NCBI GenBank assembly: GCA_003999685.1
Contig: CP021224.1
Location: 434,001-498,000 of the forward strand
Length of the DNA: 64,000 nt
Direction of reading: 5' to 3'
Source of the DNA: Taiwanofungus camphoratus
Lineage: Eukaryota; Basidiomycota; Agaricomycetes; Polyporales; Taiwanofungaceae
Shown: piece by piece, positions 36,460 to 48,126 of the stretch
Layout: every line of letters starts with the position of its first letter
Numbering within the stretch: position 1 is the stretch's first letter
The notes under the pieces: model-generated
Told to the model about the DNA's origin: nothing
What the model saw: the letters and a program-made list of their open reading frames with translations, nothing else
Databases searched by the model: none
Program-made: the position numbers and the translations under genes

Positions 36460-39400
36460 ATGCACCATACGCCAGGCTACGAAACTCTTCCGCAGTACGA
36501 GGAAAACGTACGCCGTTCTTCTGCATCATCAAGCGCTGGATACGAAAATGCCGTTCTCTCGAAGCCAATGAAGCCCGAGGTGTACTATGGCGAAGGACCT
36601 TTCGACCCTGCTAGTTCCGATGAGGAAGCAGACGTGCTTTTGGAGAAGAGCGGGCGAATTTCTCCTGGAAGTGCTGAGCGCACTAGTAATAGCCTACAAG
36701 AGGATGATCATATTGTCAGAAGTCGGAGGGTGTGTATCCTCTCCTACAAGCCACAGGATCTATGCTATTCTCAACTCAGATCAATCACAGCGACCGTCTT
36801 CGCTTCGCTTCTTGGTGATCTCCCTGATCTCTCTTATTTGTATGGCGACGGTTATTGGTATATTTGCTGCACGCTCTTATACGGGGACCCCTTTCCGTAT
36901 CCACGGCACCCGGCATATTACTATGGATCACGTCTTCAATGGGACATTCTCCGCACAAAGACAGAGCATACTGTGGGTACCTGAAGGTAAGATTGTCATC
37001 GAAGCAGAGACCCGACGTGACAATAGTATGCATTGCTAGCTGGTGATGGGGTCTTTGCCACATCGCAGAACGGATATATCGTACTGGTTGATCTCGAGCA
37101 TAACTCCACGAAAAATTTGGTAGCGGTCGCGGATGTAAAAGACGTATGGATCAACCTGTGTCCTTCGTATTTTATAATCAACGCCTTGCGTCCAGGAGCA
37201 CGGCCGGCAGCTGTATTGGTCGGATTGGAAACTCTCTTCCGACATGAGATATATGATGGTAAAAGCCGATTATATCAAGGTGACTACTTCTTCCCATCTC
37301 AAGGTAGAGGTTGATGTTGACTTCTAAAAGCAATGGCGACATTCTGGATTTGGAAATTATTACATTCATGACTTGCAGACCAAGACAACCAATCCTCTTA
37401 TTCCTCCTACCTACCCTCCGATTACTGCTTATGCGAAATGGTCACCTACTGGGCAGGCAATTGCTTATGTAGCCAATAACAACCTCTACATCCTCTCGTC
37501 TCCGCTGTTCGTGGTCTAATTGTGTACATTGTCTTGTGACAGGACTCACTATCGCATAGGCCATCAGTAACCCCCATTCGTGTTACTGCATCCGGCAACA
37601 CTTCTTTGTTCTACGGTGTCCCTGACTGGGTGTACGAAGAAGAGGTCTTTTTTAGCGATTATGCACTTTGGTGGTCTCCTGACTCTTCCAAAGTTGCATT
37701 CCTTCGCTTCGACGAAACTGCTGTGGATGATTTCACGTTCCCAATCTACAACCCTACCGAGGATTCAAACGCTGTCATTCCCTATCCCGATCATGTCACC
37801 ATGAAGTATCCCAAGCCAGGGTACAACAATCCTCTTGTATCTGTTCATGTCTTTCAACTAGACCAATATCTCGCCGGCATTGAAGGTGGCGCAAACGACT
37901 CAGATGCTCTGGTGGCTGCTTCCATCGAGCTCGATTGGGATGGCAGGCAGCCTATCAATAACAGTATAATCTCCGAAGTGGTCTGGGTAGCTAACTCGTC
38001 TCTCATCGTGAGGGAAGTAAATCGAGCCGGCGACAACGGTACGGTGGTGTTGTTCAATCTTGACGCAGCGTCTCAGGATCGCGGCCAGGTTGTCAGACGA
38101 CTGGGTAAGGATGGCGAGCAAGGAGACGAAGGTTGGATTGACGCTGTAAGTTGTTGCTCTGTTTTATGCCTACACGTCTGATCTCTGCGTAATGACACTT
38201 AGACTCAAAGCATCTATCCTATTCCCGCATCCCCAAACGGATATGCTTCATATTTGGACATCGTTCCTACACCTGCTGGCTACAATCATATCGCCCTATT
38301 CAGCCCAGCAAATTCAAGCACCCCTCGCTTCTTGACGTCTGGAGAATGGGAAGTCACTGGAACAATTTTGGCAGTGGATCCCGAGCGCAATATCATGTAA
38401 TTGTCTTGCATTTTCTGCCGGTTTGTTTCTCGGTCGCGTTCGATCGCTTCGGTGCCGGCGTATCCTGATCCAGTGAGGAGGGCCGGACCGAGATTTAATG
38501 CAATGTTTTTTAAGTTCTTGTTTGGATCCAAATATTGCATGACCACTGACTCAGTCGAACGTTTATTGCAGTTATTTTCAAGCGGCGAAATCATCCTCTC
38601 TGCAGCGGCACATATATTCAATTCCCCTCCCCATCACCTCGTCGGAAGCTATGGAACCGACGTCTTTAACAGATTCTTCTAGTCCTGCTGTTTATGACGC
38701 AAATTTCTCGCCGAGAGGTGGTTTCTACCTTCTCACTTATAAAGGACCACAAGTGCCCTGGCAGAAAGTCATACAGGTCAAAGACCATAGTACGTGTCTA
38801 AACAGCTGTTCGCATACAAAGCGCTCATTGTCGGTTGGACTTTCAGGCATGGATTTTATTCTGACAGAGAACCCTCAGCTTAACGATACGCTCAGTCATT
38901 ACGAGATGCCAGTTGTCGCTTATACGACTATAGATAGTGACGGTTATGGTGTGTTTCCAGGATATGCAATTCGCAGCAAAATTAATGCACATCACATCCA
39001 GAACTCAACGTCGTTGAAATGCGTCCACCGCGAATGGATGATTCAGGACGCACCAAGTATCCAGTATTGTTCCGGGTGTACGTTCACTCTTTACTCTACT
39101 ACGCGTAGTCGAGTCCACCTTATCGACTGTGTTCATATATCTACAGTTACGGTGGTCCAGGATCGCAATTGGTCAGCTTGGAATTCTCGCATGATTGGCA
39201 TGACTTTGTTGCTTGTTCACTTCAGTACATTGTCGTGGTTGTCGATGGGCGTGGTACAGGCTTCAAAGGCAGAAGATTACGCAATCCAGTCAAGGACAAC
39301 CTGGGTTACTGGGAAACTCGTGACCAGATCAATGTTGCTAGGTTCGTCCATAGTTAGAACGTATTCGCACCCATTTTAAATTGGGCAACCCGCCAATCAG

Positions 39401-40195
39401 AGACTGTTGTCGGCTATTTTTAAACTCGAATTTAGATTGGGTACGAATACGTTCTGGTGACCTGACATGAATATCTGAATATATGTCGGCAACACAGGAT
39501 ATGGGCTGCAAAGGACTATGTAGACCCCAGACGCATCGGTATATGGGGTTGGGTGAGTGCCCTGTGCTTTAATAACGTGTTGTGATCTGATTGTTCACAT
39601 CCAGTCGTACGGAGGGTTTATGAGTTCCAAGGTCGTGGAAGCCGATGCAGGCTTGCATTCATTAGCAATGGCAGTTGCGGTACGTCTCAAAAGTGAAGCA
39701 GTTATAATCCTATTGAACTATTTCCCCCTAGCCCGTGACGAGCTGGCGCCTGTATGGTAAGTCTCTCCAATCCGTAGAACAGTTTTTACACTCATGCACA
39801 ATGTTCGTAGACTCCATCTATACCGAGCGCTACATGAATCTGCCCGACTTGAACCCAGCCGGCTATGTCACCGCCTCTATCTCCAACGTGACGGCCTTCC
39901 ATAATGTTGACTACCTGTTAGCACACGGTAGCGGAGATGATAACGTTCACTTCGTGAACTCAGCTCACCTTCTCGACATGTTCACGCAGGAGAAAGTTCG
40001 GAATTTCAGATTCAGGATGTTTACTGATAGGTGTGTTCTTTTCGATTGCCACGGCTTCGTTAAGAGCCGGTCGTGCTTATACATGACGGCAGTGATCACG
40101 GCATTTATCGTCGTGGGGCGAACAGAGAATTGTACGAGTTCATGACAGACTTCTTGATTGAGAAATGGGGAAAAGGCGGGAAACGTCGAGGCTAG
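36460..40195 (+). CDS. Dipeptidyl aminopeptidase, S9B family (Ste13/Dap2/DPP IV type)
   Basis: The start MHHTPGYETLPQYEENVRR opens an N-terminal cytosolic tail. A single signal-anchor helix follows (FLVISLISLICMATVIGIFA), making a type II membrane protein. The beta-propeller half includes GRQLYWSDWKLSSDMRYMMV, PLIPPTYPPITAYAKWSPTG and PDWVYEEEVFFSDYALWWSP, the last bearing the double Glu that binds the substrate amino end. The hydrolase half has VDGRGTGFKGRRLR, nucleophile motif GWSYGG (split by an intron before SYGG), catalytic Asp in HGSGDDNVH and catalytic His in DHGIYRRG. About 15 exons; one intron (38399-38578) is 180 nt and another (39342-39497) carries a short inverted-repeat element. 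Known role: removes X-Pro or X-Ala dipeptides from peptide N-termini, in yeast from the alpha-factor precursor in the Golgi or in the vacuole. Confidence 0.92.
39356..39455. repeat. 100 bp element with 27 bp imperfect inverted ends, in an intron
   Basis: The outer ends read AGAACGTATTCGCACCCA on the left and its inverse with one mismatch on the right, extending to 24 of 27 matching bases. It lies entirely inside the 156 nt intron 39342-39497 of the peptidase gene. No clear target duplication is visible. It is MITE-like in form, but a plain intronic hairpin cannot be excluded. Confidence 0.6.
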
Positions 40196-40433
40196 TGGCC
40201 TTGCGCTGGTTATATTATCTTAGTCTCGGTTTCTTCACAATATTTAGACCCCTATATTATTTTATACTCGGAAACCTCTGTTACGTTCATTCGATCATAT
40301 AAACCACTTACACTGAGTGTCTGTAAGATATTCCTACCTCATTGTCGACCGCTGTCACATAACTTGGGGGCACGTATCATCATGAACGCTGAGATCACTT
40401 TGACGGTGTATTCCAAATTACAAAAGCGCTGTT

Positions 40434-41518
40434 ATGGCGCTGTCTACTTATAGCAGCGCTCCTGGTTTCACATCAAATACGAATATTCTCATCGCTCACA
40501 TCCCAGATGATGTGCTGCAAGAGATCTTCCTTACAGTGCTTGCTTGGAATATTGATAGCCCACCCATCTGCAGTAGAGCGCTCAAGAATGAATTCAATTG
40601 GCTTTCTATTTCGTATGTCTGCGGTTCCTGGCGCCGTCTCGCCCTGGGCTCTCCTCGACTGTGTGCGTTGATCAACTTGAATGTGTACAGAGAATCTAGC
40701 CTCGGCATGGTCCGCGAGTTCCGCACTCGAGATCTTCCTCTCTGTGTTCGTTTTGAAGACAATCCTGATTTTCTCTCCGAACGCGGATTCGATTTTTCGC
40801 AACCAATGTCACAACTAATGTCGGAGGGACACAGACAAAAGAGTCCACCGCAACGCTCGAAAACCTTATAGCAGGCTATAGTGATCGCATCATGGAATTT
40901 CGACTTACATCCGACCGTGTTCCCATCATCCTGTCATCATTTACTTCTGCTGTCCCGCGGTTGCATGTCCTCGTTCTTCGATCCAAGTGGCCCCCGCAAT
41001 CGATTCCTACGATGCCTTTCTTTATCAGCCAGAGTCCACCGCTCCATATGGTTTGTATTCACAAAGTCATACTGCCATAGTATCCGTTCCGCAACCTCAC
41101 AAAAATGGACATCCAATACGATCGCCCTCCTGCAATGGACGCCCTTTTGCGCGACTGTTCAACGCTGATTGTGTTGAAACTCGACATACAGCATGCAATC
41201 CTCCGCACCAGCCATCCACGGGATCCCCCAAACATTGAGCTTGCTTATTTGGAAAACCTAACTCTATCTGCAGCATATGATGATTTGGCATCCGTCCTGT
41301 CGCGTTTATCTTCTCCGGAGACGGTTCAAATCGCACTCACTTTTAACTATAATCCTAAAGTTGATGGTGTTGAACCATGTCCCGCGTTGCTTGATATCGC
41401 GAGTAAGCTAGATTGTATGCACTTGACGCTGCATGATGACACATATAACGCAATCAAGTCCGCCCAATCTTCGTTCCAGATGCATTGGACTTCTCACAGG
41501 AAGGGACGCCGTGACTAA
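40434..41518 (+). pseudogene. Decayed F-box gene, copy 1
   Basis: The copy starts MALSTYSSAPGFTSNTN and keeps an F-box core (IAHIPDDVLQEIF, then SYVCGSWRRLALGSPRL). Leucine-rich sequence follows (AVPRLHVLVL, LIVLKLDIQHAILR, LENLTLS). The frame shifts near 40838, inside GHRQK, and a TAG at 41078-41080 replaces the TGG still present in the sister copy at 54-55.6 kb. Homology with that copy stops near 41510, so the C-terminal part is missing. The two copies share most of their bases and lie in opposite orientation about 13 kb apart. A truncated N-terminal F-box peptide of about 145 residues could still be made; I think decay is likelier. Confidence 0.75.
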
Positions 41519-41971
41519 CGCTGGAGGGTCCACAGAAAGCACCTAGAGCAGACACCACCGGCACCACTTCAAGTTGCGCCAGTCGGCGGTACTTACTTAG
41601 GGACCCAAGTTCTCTAAGCTTCAGGATCGCATTGGAAGATTGGTAGGGTTTCGAACATTGTCGTGGCTGATAGGATGCAGAACTCCCCGCCAGCTGATTA
41701 GGAATCTGCACTCTGTGATGTATACTCGTGTATACAGTATAGTTGGATTTCCTGTGCGTTTCCATATTATCCTTGTGGTTCATGGTCGCTGACCGAACGC
41801 CATACCGTACGATAATTTCATTCCCTCACGGCAGCTCGCCGACGACAGTGTCTTGTCAACAATGGTGAGTAGGAGTACATTCAAATACGTGTTCGGGAAA
41901 GTCAGAAATGGCAAGTGGTAATATACATGACGGCATGCAGCAAATGCGGGTATGTTAGCAAGATCTGAGTT
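41519..41971. other. Intergenic, no gene seen
   Basis: The gap lies between the decayed F-box copy and the minus-strand CsbD-like gene. A minus-strand frame (41783-41454) is open for 109 codons but overlaps the pseudogene antisense and has no motif. Confidence 0.4.
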
Positions 41972-42417
41972 CTAGACCGCGGGCTTATTGATCTCCTGCT
42001 GTGCCTGACCCCTGTCGTGCTGGATGTTGCCTACATAGTGTATGCCATGTGAATACCTTCCCACCATCATTAAGAGCAAACGCGGCTCACCAGACATCTC
42101 CTGTTGTCGGTCGCCCGTGATGGCACCGATGATGGTGTCTTTCTTGCCCGCGAGGCGGTCTACGGCGCCCTCCGCGTACTGTTTAGCCTGCGCAGCGGTG
42201 TACTCTTCCTCTCCCTGTGCGTGCTCGTCCTTGCCAGACTGCTTCCAGGACGCGGAGCCCGTGAGGTCACCGATGGTCTCTACGGCCGTGCCTTTGAGGG
42301 AGTGGTACTGGCCGGTGGTCTTGCTGCAGGACGGAAAAGACAATATCAGTACGCAGTTGGACTGTAAACGACTAAGAGAACGCACTTGGGCTCGCCGCTG
42401 TTGTTATAGTCGGACAT
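41972..42417 (-). CDS. CsbD-like small stress protein (A)
   Basis: Three exons give about 90 residues: MSDYNNSGEPN, then [70 protein letters not shown] and a last exon ending QAQQEINKPAV. It is hydrophilic, Ala/Gly/Glu/Lys-rich, with no signal peptide or membrane segment. This is the CsbD / cruciform-DNA-recognition-like family, abundant in fungi and usually tied to stress, but with no proven biochemical role. It is transcribed head-to-head with a paralog that shares the same exon structure and phases (intron 1 after GEP-AA, intron 2 after the SG codon start). A TATA-like ATTATATA at 42461-42468 lies about 45 bp upstream of the start. Confidence 0.88.
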
Positions 42418-42460
42418 GGTGGATAAATGTGGTAGGTCCGATTAAAACATAGCTGAGGCT

Positions 42461-42468
42461 ATTATATA
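42461..42468 (-). promoter_or_regulatory. TATA-like box of the minus-strand CsbD gene
   Basis: On the minus strand it reads TATATAAT, about 45 bp before the start codon of CsbD-like gene A. Position and sequence fit a TATA element. Confidence 0.45.
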
Positions 42469-42665
42469 CTTGGGGGATGTCGTAGCCGGGCCGACTCGGC
42501 CCTCCGTTGGAATGACGCAGCGGTGCCACTTTCCGCGAACGGAATGAGGCGGGAGCAGCTCCTCTCGGTATGTCATTGGACGCCCCAACGACGTCACTTT
42601 ATCCCGCACGGCGTCGTGCTCAAGAGGGCGACGGCCTTAGATCAGATCTCGCGATCGTCGACGCG

Positions 42666-42673
42666 TGACGTCA
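42666..42673. promoter_or_regulatory. Perfect CRE/ATF palindrome TGACGTCA
   Basis: It lies in the shared promoter of the two CsbD-like genes, about 60 bp upstream of the TATA box of gene B. A related CGACGTCA is at 42589-42596. In fungi this palindrome is bound by Atf1/CREB-type bZIP factors that mediate stress responses. Binding here is inferred from sequence alone. Confidence 0.5.
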
Positions 42674-42731
42674 CTAACTCGGGACGCGTCAAACGACTCG
42701 ACGTCTCGATCGAGAAGGCCTGCAGCCGCCC

Positions 42732-42739
42732 TATATAAA
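42732..42739 (+). promoter_or_regulatory. TATA box of the plus-strand CsbD gene
   Basis: TATATAAA about 85 bp upstream of the start codon of CsbD-like gene B, a near-consensus TATA element. Confidence 0.55.
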
Positions 42740-42821
42740 CGCGACAGACGTCAGTTGGGCTCCTACTTTCGACTCTTCCCCGCACATCCATCACCACAGA
42801 CATCACGACTTGATCTCCAGA

Positions 42822-43247
42822 ATGTCAAACAACAGCGGAGAGCCCAAGTGCGTCCTGCCGTCGTCGTGATTCGTGCTCCTTTACTGATATGTACCCATGC
42901 CTCCAGCAAGACTAGCGGCCAGTATCACTCGCTCAAGGGAACGCTGGTCGAGACCATCGGTGACGTGACCGGTGCTTCCTCCTGGCAGCAATCTGGCAAG
43001 GAGGAGCATGCCCAGGGCGAGGCCGAGTATAAAGCTGCCCAGGCCAAAGGCTACGCCGAAGGAACGGTGGACAGAATTGGCGGGAAGAAGGACGCCGTTG
43101 TGGGCGCCCTCACGGGAGATCGCTCGCAAGAGGCTTCTGGTATATCTTCCGTGTTGAACCTACTGTGGCCCATCTGAAAAAGATCTTATAGGGAACGCCC
43201 GTCAAGACAAGGGAGAGGCGCAGCAGGAGCTCAACAAGAACGCATAA
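42822..43247 (+). CDS. CsbD-like small stress protein (B)
   Basis: Three exons give about 90 residues: [79 protein letters not shown] and a final [17 protein letters not shown]. It is clearly a paralog of the neighbouring minus-strand gene, with identical intron positions and phases, so the pair arose by an inverted local duplication. It is highly hydrophilic and probably cytosolic or nuclear. As with its partner, the family is linked to stress survival without a settled mechanism. The promoter holds a TATA box and a perfect CRE palindrome, consistent with strong inducible expression. Confidence 0.88.
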
Positions 43248-43761
43248 ACGGCACGCGGGAGCACAATATCCCCAACGTTTCAGGAATGTAGCACTGGTTC
43301 CAGAATTGTAACCCCCACATAAATTATAGCCGAGCAGTATGCCACTTACGGAGTCTGATTTGATAGCTCGCATATACCACAGGTAAATTACACTCTCAGA
43401 ATGCCCAATTATATGTGTGGTCCTCCGTGTCCTTTCATCTAGCAAAAATCGAACAGCGCAACGCATGACTAGCATGCCCTCTTCAAAATCCAAGATTGTG
43501 AGCAATCTGCAGACGGAACCAGGCGGACGCTGAATGCTTGGGTGAACAAGGTGTGAACTCTGATTTTAAGTCATGTTCGGACGAATGAGACGATGCTGTG
43601 AAATCGCTGGGCGCCTGAGCTCTCATATTCTCACGCTCCTCCTACTCCTACGTAGAAGAGGAAGTGTCATTGTATTCAGAATACCCATTCGAATTCACAG
43701 CCTCTAGAGACTCAACGCCGTCCAGCCGCTGGACACGCCGATCGGAGCATCTCAGACAACA
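43248..43761. other. Intergenic, no gene seen
   Basis: This is 3' flank of CsbD-like gene B and upstream region of the BTB gene. No motif is recognised. Confidence 0.5.
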
Positions 43762-44731
43762 ATGACAAGGGCTCACCCCTTCACCAAACCAAATGCCGAC
43801 ATTGTCCTTCGCTCATCAGACGGCATTGATTTCCGCGTGCATAAGCTCATTCTTTCCGAGGCCTCACCTGTCTTCGAGGGCATGTTTGCTCTCCCGCAGC
43901 TTGCGGCATCGTCACGAGACTCCGAGTCCAACACTGCGCATGCAGACTGTGATGGGCTTCCCGTGGTCGCGGTCACCGAAAAGGGCAAGACGCTCGAAAA
44001 TCTGCTCCGGATCTGCTACCCTATGGCGGACCCAGTTTTGGACGCTGTGGAGGAGGAGGAGGTGCTAAAGGCTGCGCAGAAATATGAAATAGAAGCGGCC
44101 GTTACACTCATGCGCAAGCAAGATGTACTCTGCGATGGGACCTACCATTCTCGCTTAGCGACCCACTTGAGGCTATACCTCCTCAAGCTCTCTTTCGCCT
44201 TCTGGAATACCGAATACGGTGTGTTGGAGCGGCATTAGAGTTTGTATGGCATCCAGAACGCTGGAAAATACTACAAAAGCCCTCCGAGTCTATGGATGAC
44301 GATTCTCTACCCCCCTACATGGACCACTATTTGATGAGATCAAAACTGGGTGACTTTATGTTTTATCGTTGCAAGACATGTGTAAACTGGTCTTATGGTT
44401 ACGATGGTTACGATAACACTGGCGAACTGCGTGTAGCCCAGAAGGAATTTCAGGAGGAGATTGCGGCTGCATTGCAACAACGTCCCCACGGAATTTCGAT
44501 AAAAGAAAGCACATTTCTTGGGGAACAGCTTCTCGAAAGTACAGGTTGTCAATCCTGTAAGATGGCCGGTCTTACCTCACTACAAGATTTATATGAGAGG
44601 CTGGGCAGAGATCTTGATGAAATTGTATCTGAGGTAAGCCAGATTGTCTCGTATCAAGCTTGAGTACTGAGTCTCTGCTCCAAAATTAACGTCTACAGGT
44701 TCCTCTGGAACCACAAAACGACTGGGAATGA
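43762..44731 (+). CDS. BTB/POZ domain protein
   Basis: The N-terminus is a BTB fold: ADIVLRSSDGIDFRVHKLIL, SEASPVFEGMFALPQ, LLRICYPMADPVLDAVEEEE, VLKAAQKYEIEAAVTLMRKQ. After an intron at about 44121-44166 the frame continues AIPPQALFRLLEYRIRCVGA and ALEFVWHPERW, then a Cys-bearing region (YRCKTCVNWSYGY, GCQSCKMAG). A last small exon ends VPLEPQNDWE. Two introns in all. Related Agaricomycete BTB proteins that I recall have about 40 more residues between the BTB helix and LLEYR, including an ALRVFAIA-type helix. That part is absent here, so the gene may be internally shortened or my splice may skip it. BTB proteins commonly dimerise and act as Cul3 adaptors; the target is unknown. Confidence 0.78.
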
Positions 44732-45522
44732 TCCTGGCCCTATCGTGTTGTTTTTCTCTGAGGTTGTCCCGTGTTATTCTTCAGGATTGTCTGTCTATTT
44801 TAGTCTTATCTCTATGGAATCTGCTGATTGAGTCTGTACAGTTTATGTACGTCCAAAGAACGTGTAAGTGCATGTACTTTGCACAATCCTCTCACCCAAA
44901 TATTCCTGACTATGTTGGACCATGTATGCTTAACATTACACTGTACCCTAGAAAGTACAGCCTTGGTTCTGGACCATGCCACAGATGGTGAACAATGGGT
45001 CGGTGCCAGTCTGTGGCATGCCTCATCAAATATGTATGGCGTCTTGCGAGCCCTGCAATCAAGCCATGGCAAACAATGATGTTTCCCATGTACAACCACT
45101 GTGACTCTTGAGTGAGTACTAGTGAGTGGCAGTCCGAGACTGCGCTTGGGAAAGCGACCACCGTAGATGATAATGCTCCCGCCGTGGGTCTCGTACAGAA
45201 GTTATGGAAGTACCTTTTTTAATAGAACATCAGCCGGACCGTCGCTATCTGTGTTGCGGCTTCGAAAACTTGGATTGTGCATCTGGAGATGCCCGGTTCA
45301 CGTTAACCTGACCTTAACGCATCTTCCGAACAACTTCTTACAATGTACGTTAAATATCCCTAGCTGGTATAAGCTAGCCTTTGATATTCAACCTTAAGAT
45401 TGAATGATCGCAAAGGCCGGGCAGATCGACTCGGGGGTCTGTGCTATCGAAGGTACGCCTAATAAACTAGTGTACATTTGTTATATTCTACATTCGGAGT
45501 ACACTGCGTATTACTTTCCGAC
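44732..45522. other. Intergenic with a near-perfect 20 bp palindrome
   Basis: No gene is recognised. At 45387-45406 the sequence ATTCAACCTTAAGATTGAAT is palindromic except for one mismatched pair. It could be a protein-binding site or a small hairpin in the convergent 3' region. Confidence 0.4.
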
Positions 45523-46884
45523 CTACAAGTCCATCGCCGTCTTCAACGTAATGCAGCTAGAGCTTCCCATCCGCCGAACCCCATCCCTTCTCGCCAGTCG
45601 CTCCGAATGCCTCCGCGAACGCGCCGCCAATCTCGCCAAGCATGTCCTGCGTGACTACGCCTGCCCACGGCGAGCGTCTGAATCAGCTTATAGAGTCTGG
45701 GGTGGACAGCAGTCGGACATACCACGTCCGTACTTTGCGAACGCACGCCGGGACGCTGTCCGTGTGACAATTGAGCCGGCAGTCGCAGCGAGGAGCGGAA
45801 TCCGCGATGACGGGAGGGTTTTGTCGCTGCATGCATGGGGTCAGAGCACTGAGTGCGACATCGTGTGAGCAATTCGGAATGTACTCACCCATATGCACCC
45901 TCCTCGTAACATTTACCCCACGCGAGGACTGTGCCAACTGTACCGCTGAGGATGTCACCCTGCCCGCCGCAGCGCTTCAGCCCACCTGGGATGTCGACGC
46001 TAAGTTGCTCCTCCGTTGACTCTCCTACCGGCACCTATTTCCATGTCGCATGTTGTTCAACAGGCATCACCAAAGTTCAAGCCATGGTCTACCTTGCTGA
46101 CCCGGGCTTCTTCCTCTCCCGTACCGCCGGTGTTCGTACATATGATATCTTCAGCGCCTTTTTGGAGGACGGTGACTCCGCCCAATGCGCGCGAGACGTG
46201 CTGGGCACGCTCGTTGGCTGGCGTAGAAGGGTCAATATTCTTTAGCGATCACAATGAGTACATATGGCACGTACAGCAATACAACAAAAGCACTCACGAC
46301 TTTCTCGCTCAAGCGCTTGAATTCAACGACGTTCGGCGTCAGGATCGCCTTGCGGTATCCTTTGATGAGGGCAAGGTCTTGGCCGATCATCCACAGCGCG
46401 TCCGCATCGAGCACTACGAACATCCCCTGCTCCTTCGCTATGCTCAGCGCGAGCTTGGCAAACCGCTGCATGTAGTCCTCACGGCCGAGCCCTGGGCCAA
46501 TTATGAGGACGTGCAGACGAGACAGGAGTGATGACAGTGTCGGGTGGAGGGTGGTAGGCGTGTCTTCCTCACGCAGAATCGGATGTACGATGAGGTCCGG
46601 GGAATAGGACTTGATCGCGCCCGCGGCGGTTGGCGAGCAGATGACATGCGACAAGTCTGCCCCGACGCGCAGTGCTGACATCGCCGCAAAAAATGGGGCA
46701 CCAGTGTAGCTGTGCACGAGCGGTAGGACTACGATCACGGGCGCGAAACATTGTAGGATGGCAAGGCTTACTCTAGAGCGCCTCCCAGGACGCCGACACG
46801 ACCGGATTGGCCTTTGTGGAGGGAACCATTAAGTGGAGGAATGAGCTGTTTGAGCTGCTCAAAGATTTGCTTCGGTATTGGCAT
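45523..46884 (-). CDS. ATP-dependent (S)-NAD(P)H-hydrate dehydratase
   Basis: The start at 46884 gives [20 protein letters not shown], then [16 protein letters not shown] joined over an intron to [20 protein letters not shown]. Further motifs: [78 protein letters not shown] and [14 protein letters not shown]. This is the YjeF C-terminal ribokinase-like fold; the enzyme (yeast Nnr2, mammalian CARKD) repairs hydrated NAD(P)H using ATP. Two oddities: the usual GGQGD is GRQGD, with the catalytic Asp kept, and after GEIG the frame that would give [21 protein letters not shown] is off by one base from the VVTQDM frame. The predicted tail is therefore an Arg-rich run ending at 45523 instead of a family-like one ending at 45557. 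Confidence 0.85.
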
Positions 46885-48126
46885 TGCAAACTTTACGGAA
46901 AAGAGCAGTAAGCCAAAAGCCTAGTCGAAATTGAAGATACAAGCGGTGGATAGCAAGGGGAGCTTGATCAAGTATAATTCTATGACGCGCTCATGTTTCC
47001 TCAGGTTAGGGTTTCTCTGAGCAAGGTTAAGGTCAATGCCTTGATGCACAGCGGACAATGTCATTATACTACCCTCGGATTGACCTCATCGACCGCTGAT
47101 GAAGGCTAACACGGAATTAATCACAGGCGCTATAAGAACCAAATGTCAGGATGATGCAGAGTCGGATGACCGGGGTTGCCAAAAGCAATGTTATCTGGAG
47201 CACAACAGTGAATCCAAAGGGTAAAACGTCTTGGTCGAATGGTCCTTCCAAGGCGTTCGGAAGACAGTACAGTGATGCTCAACCATTTGGGTTCGCAGAG
47301 CTGTCGGTAGCTATTTGTCCGCCATACGTGCTTCTCGGAGGATGACTGACTGAACAGTGGTCGTGGAGACCTTGAGTCACTGGGACAAAAAGTATCTTGT
47401 GCTATTTCCTCCTACGGGAGTCATCTATCGGCATAAACAGTTCAAGTCGCTACCATTCCAATACATGAGCGGTCCGAGAAGCAGTCCTGTCACAATTTCT
47501 GGCAATCAATTTATTGGTCGTGCAGACCATCTCTGTGGGTCACTGCTCAGTTCCTACCAAAACAACTTCTGCATGATCTCGCCACGCCCCACCTCTTCCA
47601 TTGCTTGATTTGCATTGCAGTGACTTATGCTTCTCAATTCCACACAAGGTAAGCCCGACATCCATTGCATATACTTGAACCACCGAGTGGATCGATGTCA
47701 CCATGACCTCAGCCGCAGGGGTAATTCTCAAACTTTAGGGAGCAAAATTCTCAATGCAGAGAGAAGTCATAGAATTCGGAGACATACTGAAGTTAAATAC
47801 CCTTTCACGATTCATGCAGACACAGAGTAGGCAATCGTAATATCGATGGATATTCCAATCTTTGCATCTATACTTTCAGAACTGCTGCAATCGATGTTAG
47901 AAACCGCAATTCTGAGCGAAATACCTTTACATTATCCAACGACACGGGATAACCGAACTTCAGGAACTCAGCCTCAACAGTTCGCTCAGGTAATATCGAA
48001 TAAGCATTTGTATGCTTCGACAGATGAGACCCGAGATACTCGTAGACATTGCCAAGGTTCACAAGCGGGCAGGTGGAACAATCACGCCTATCAAGACAAA
48101 CCCGTTACAGCAGAGCCGGAGACGAT
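46885..48126. other. Intergenic, no confident gene
   Basis: Only short frames are seen, up to about 120 codons, with no motif. It lies between the start of the hydrate dehydratase gene and the 3' end of the thioesterase gene. Confidence 0.4.
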
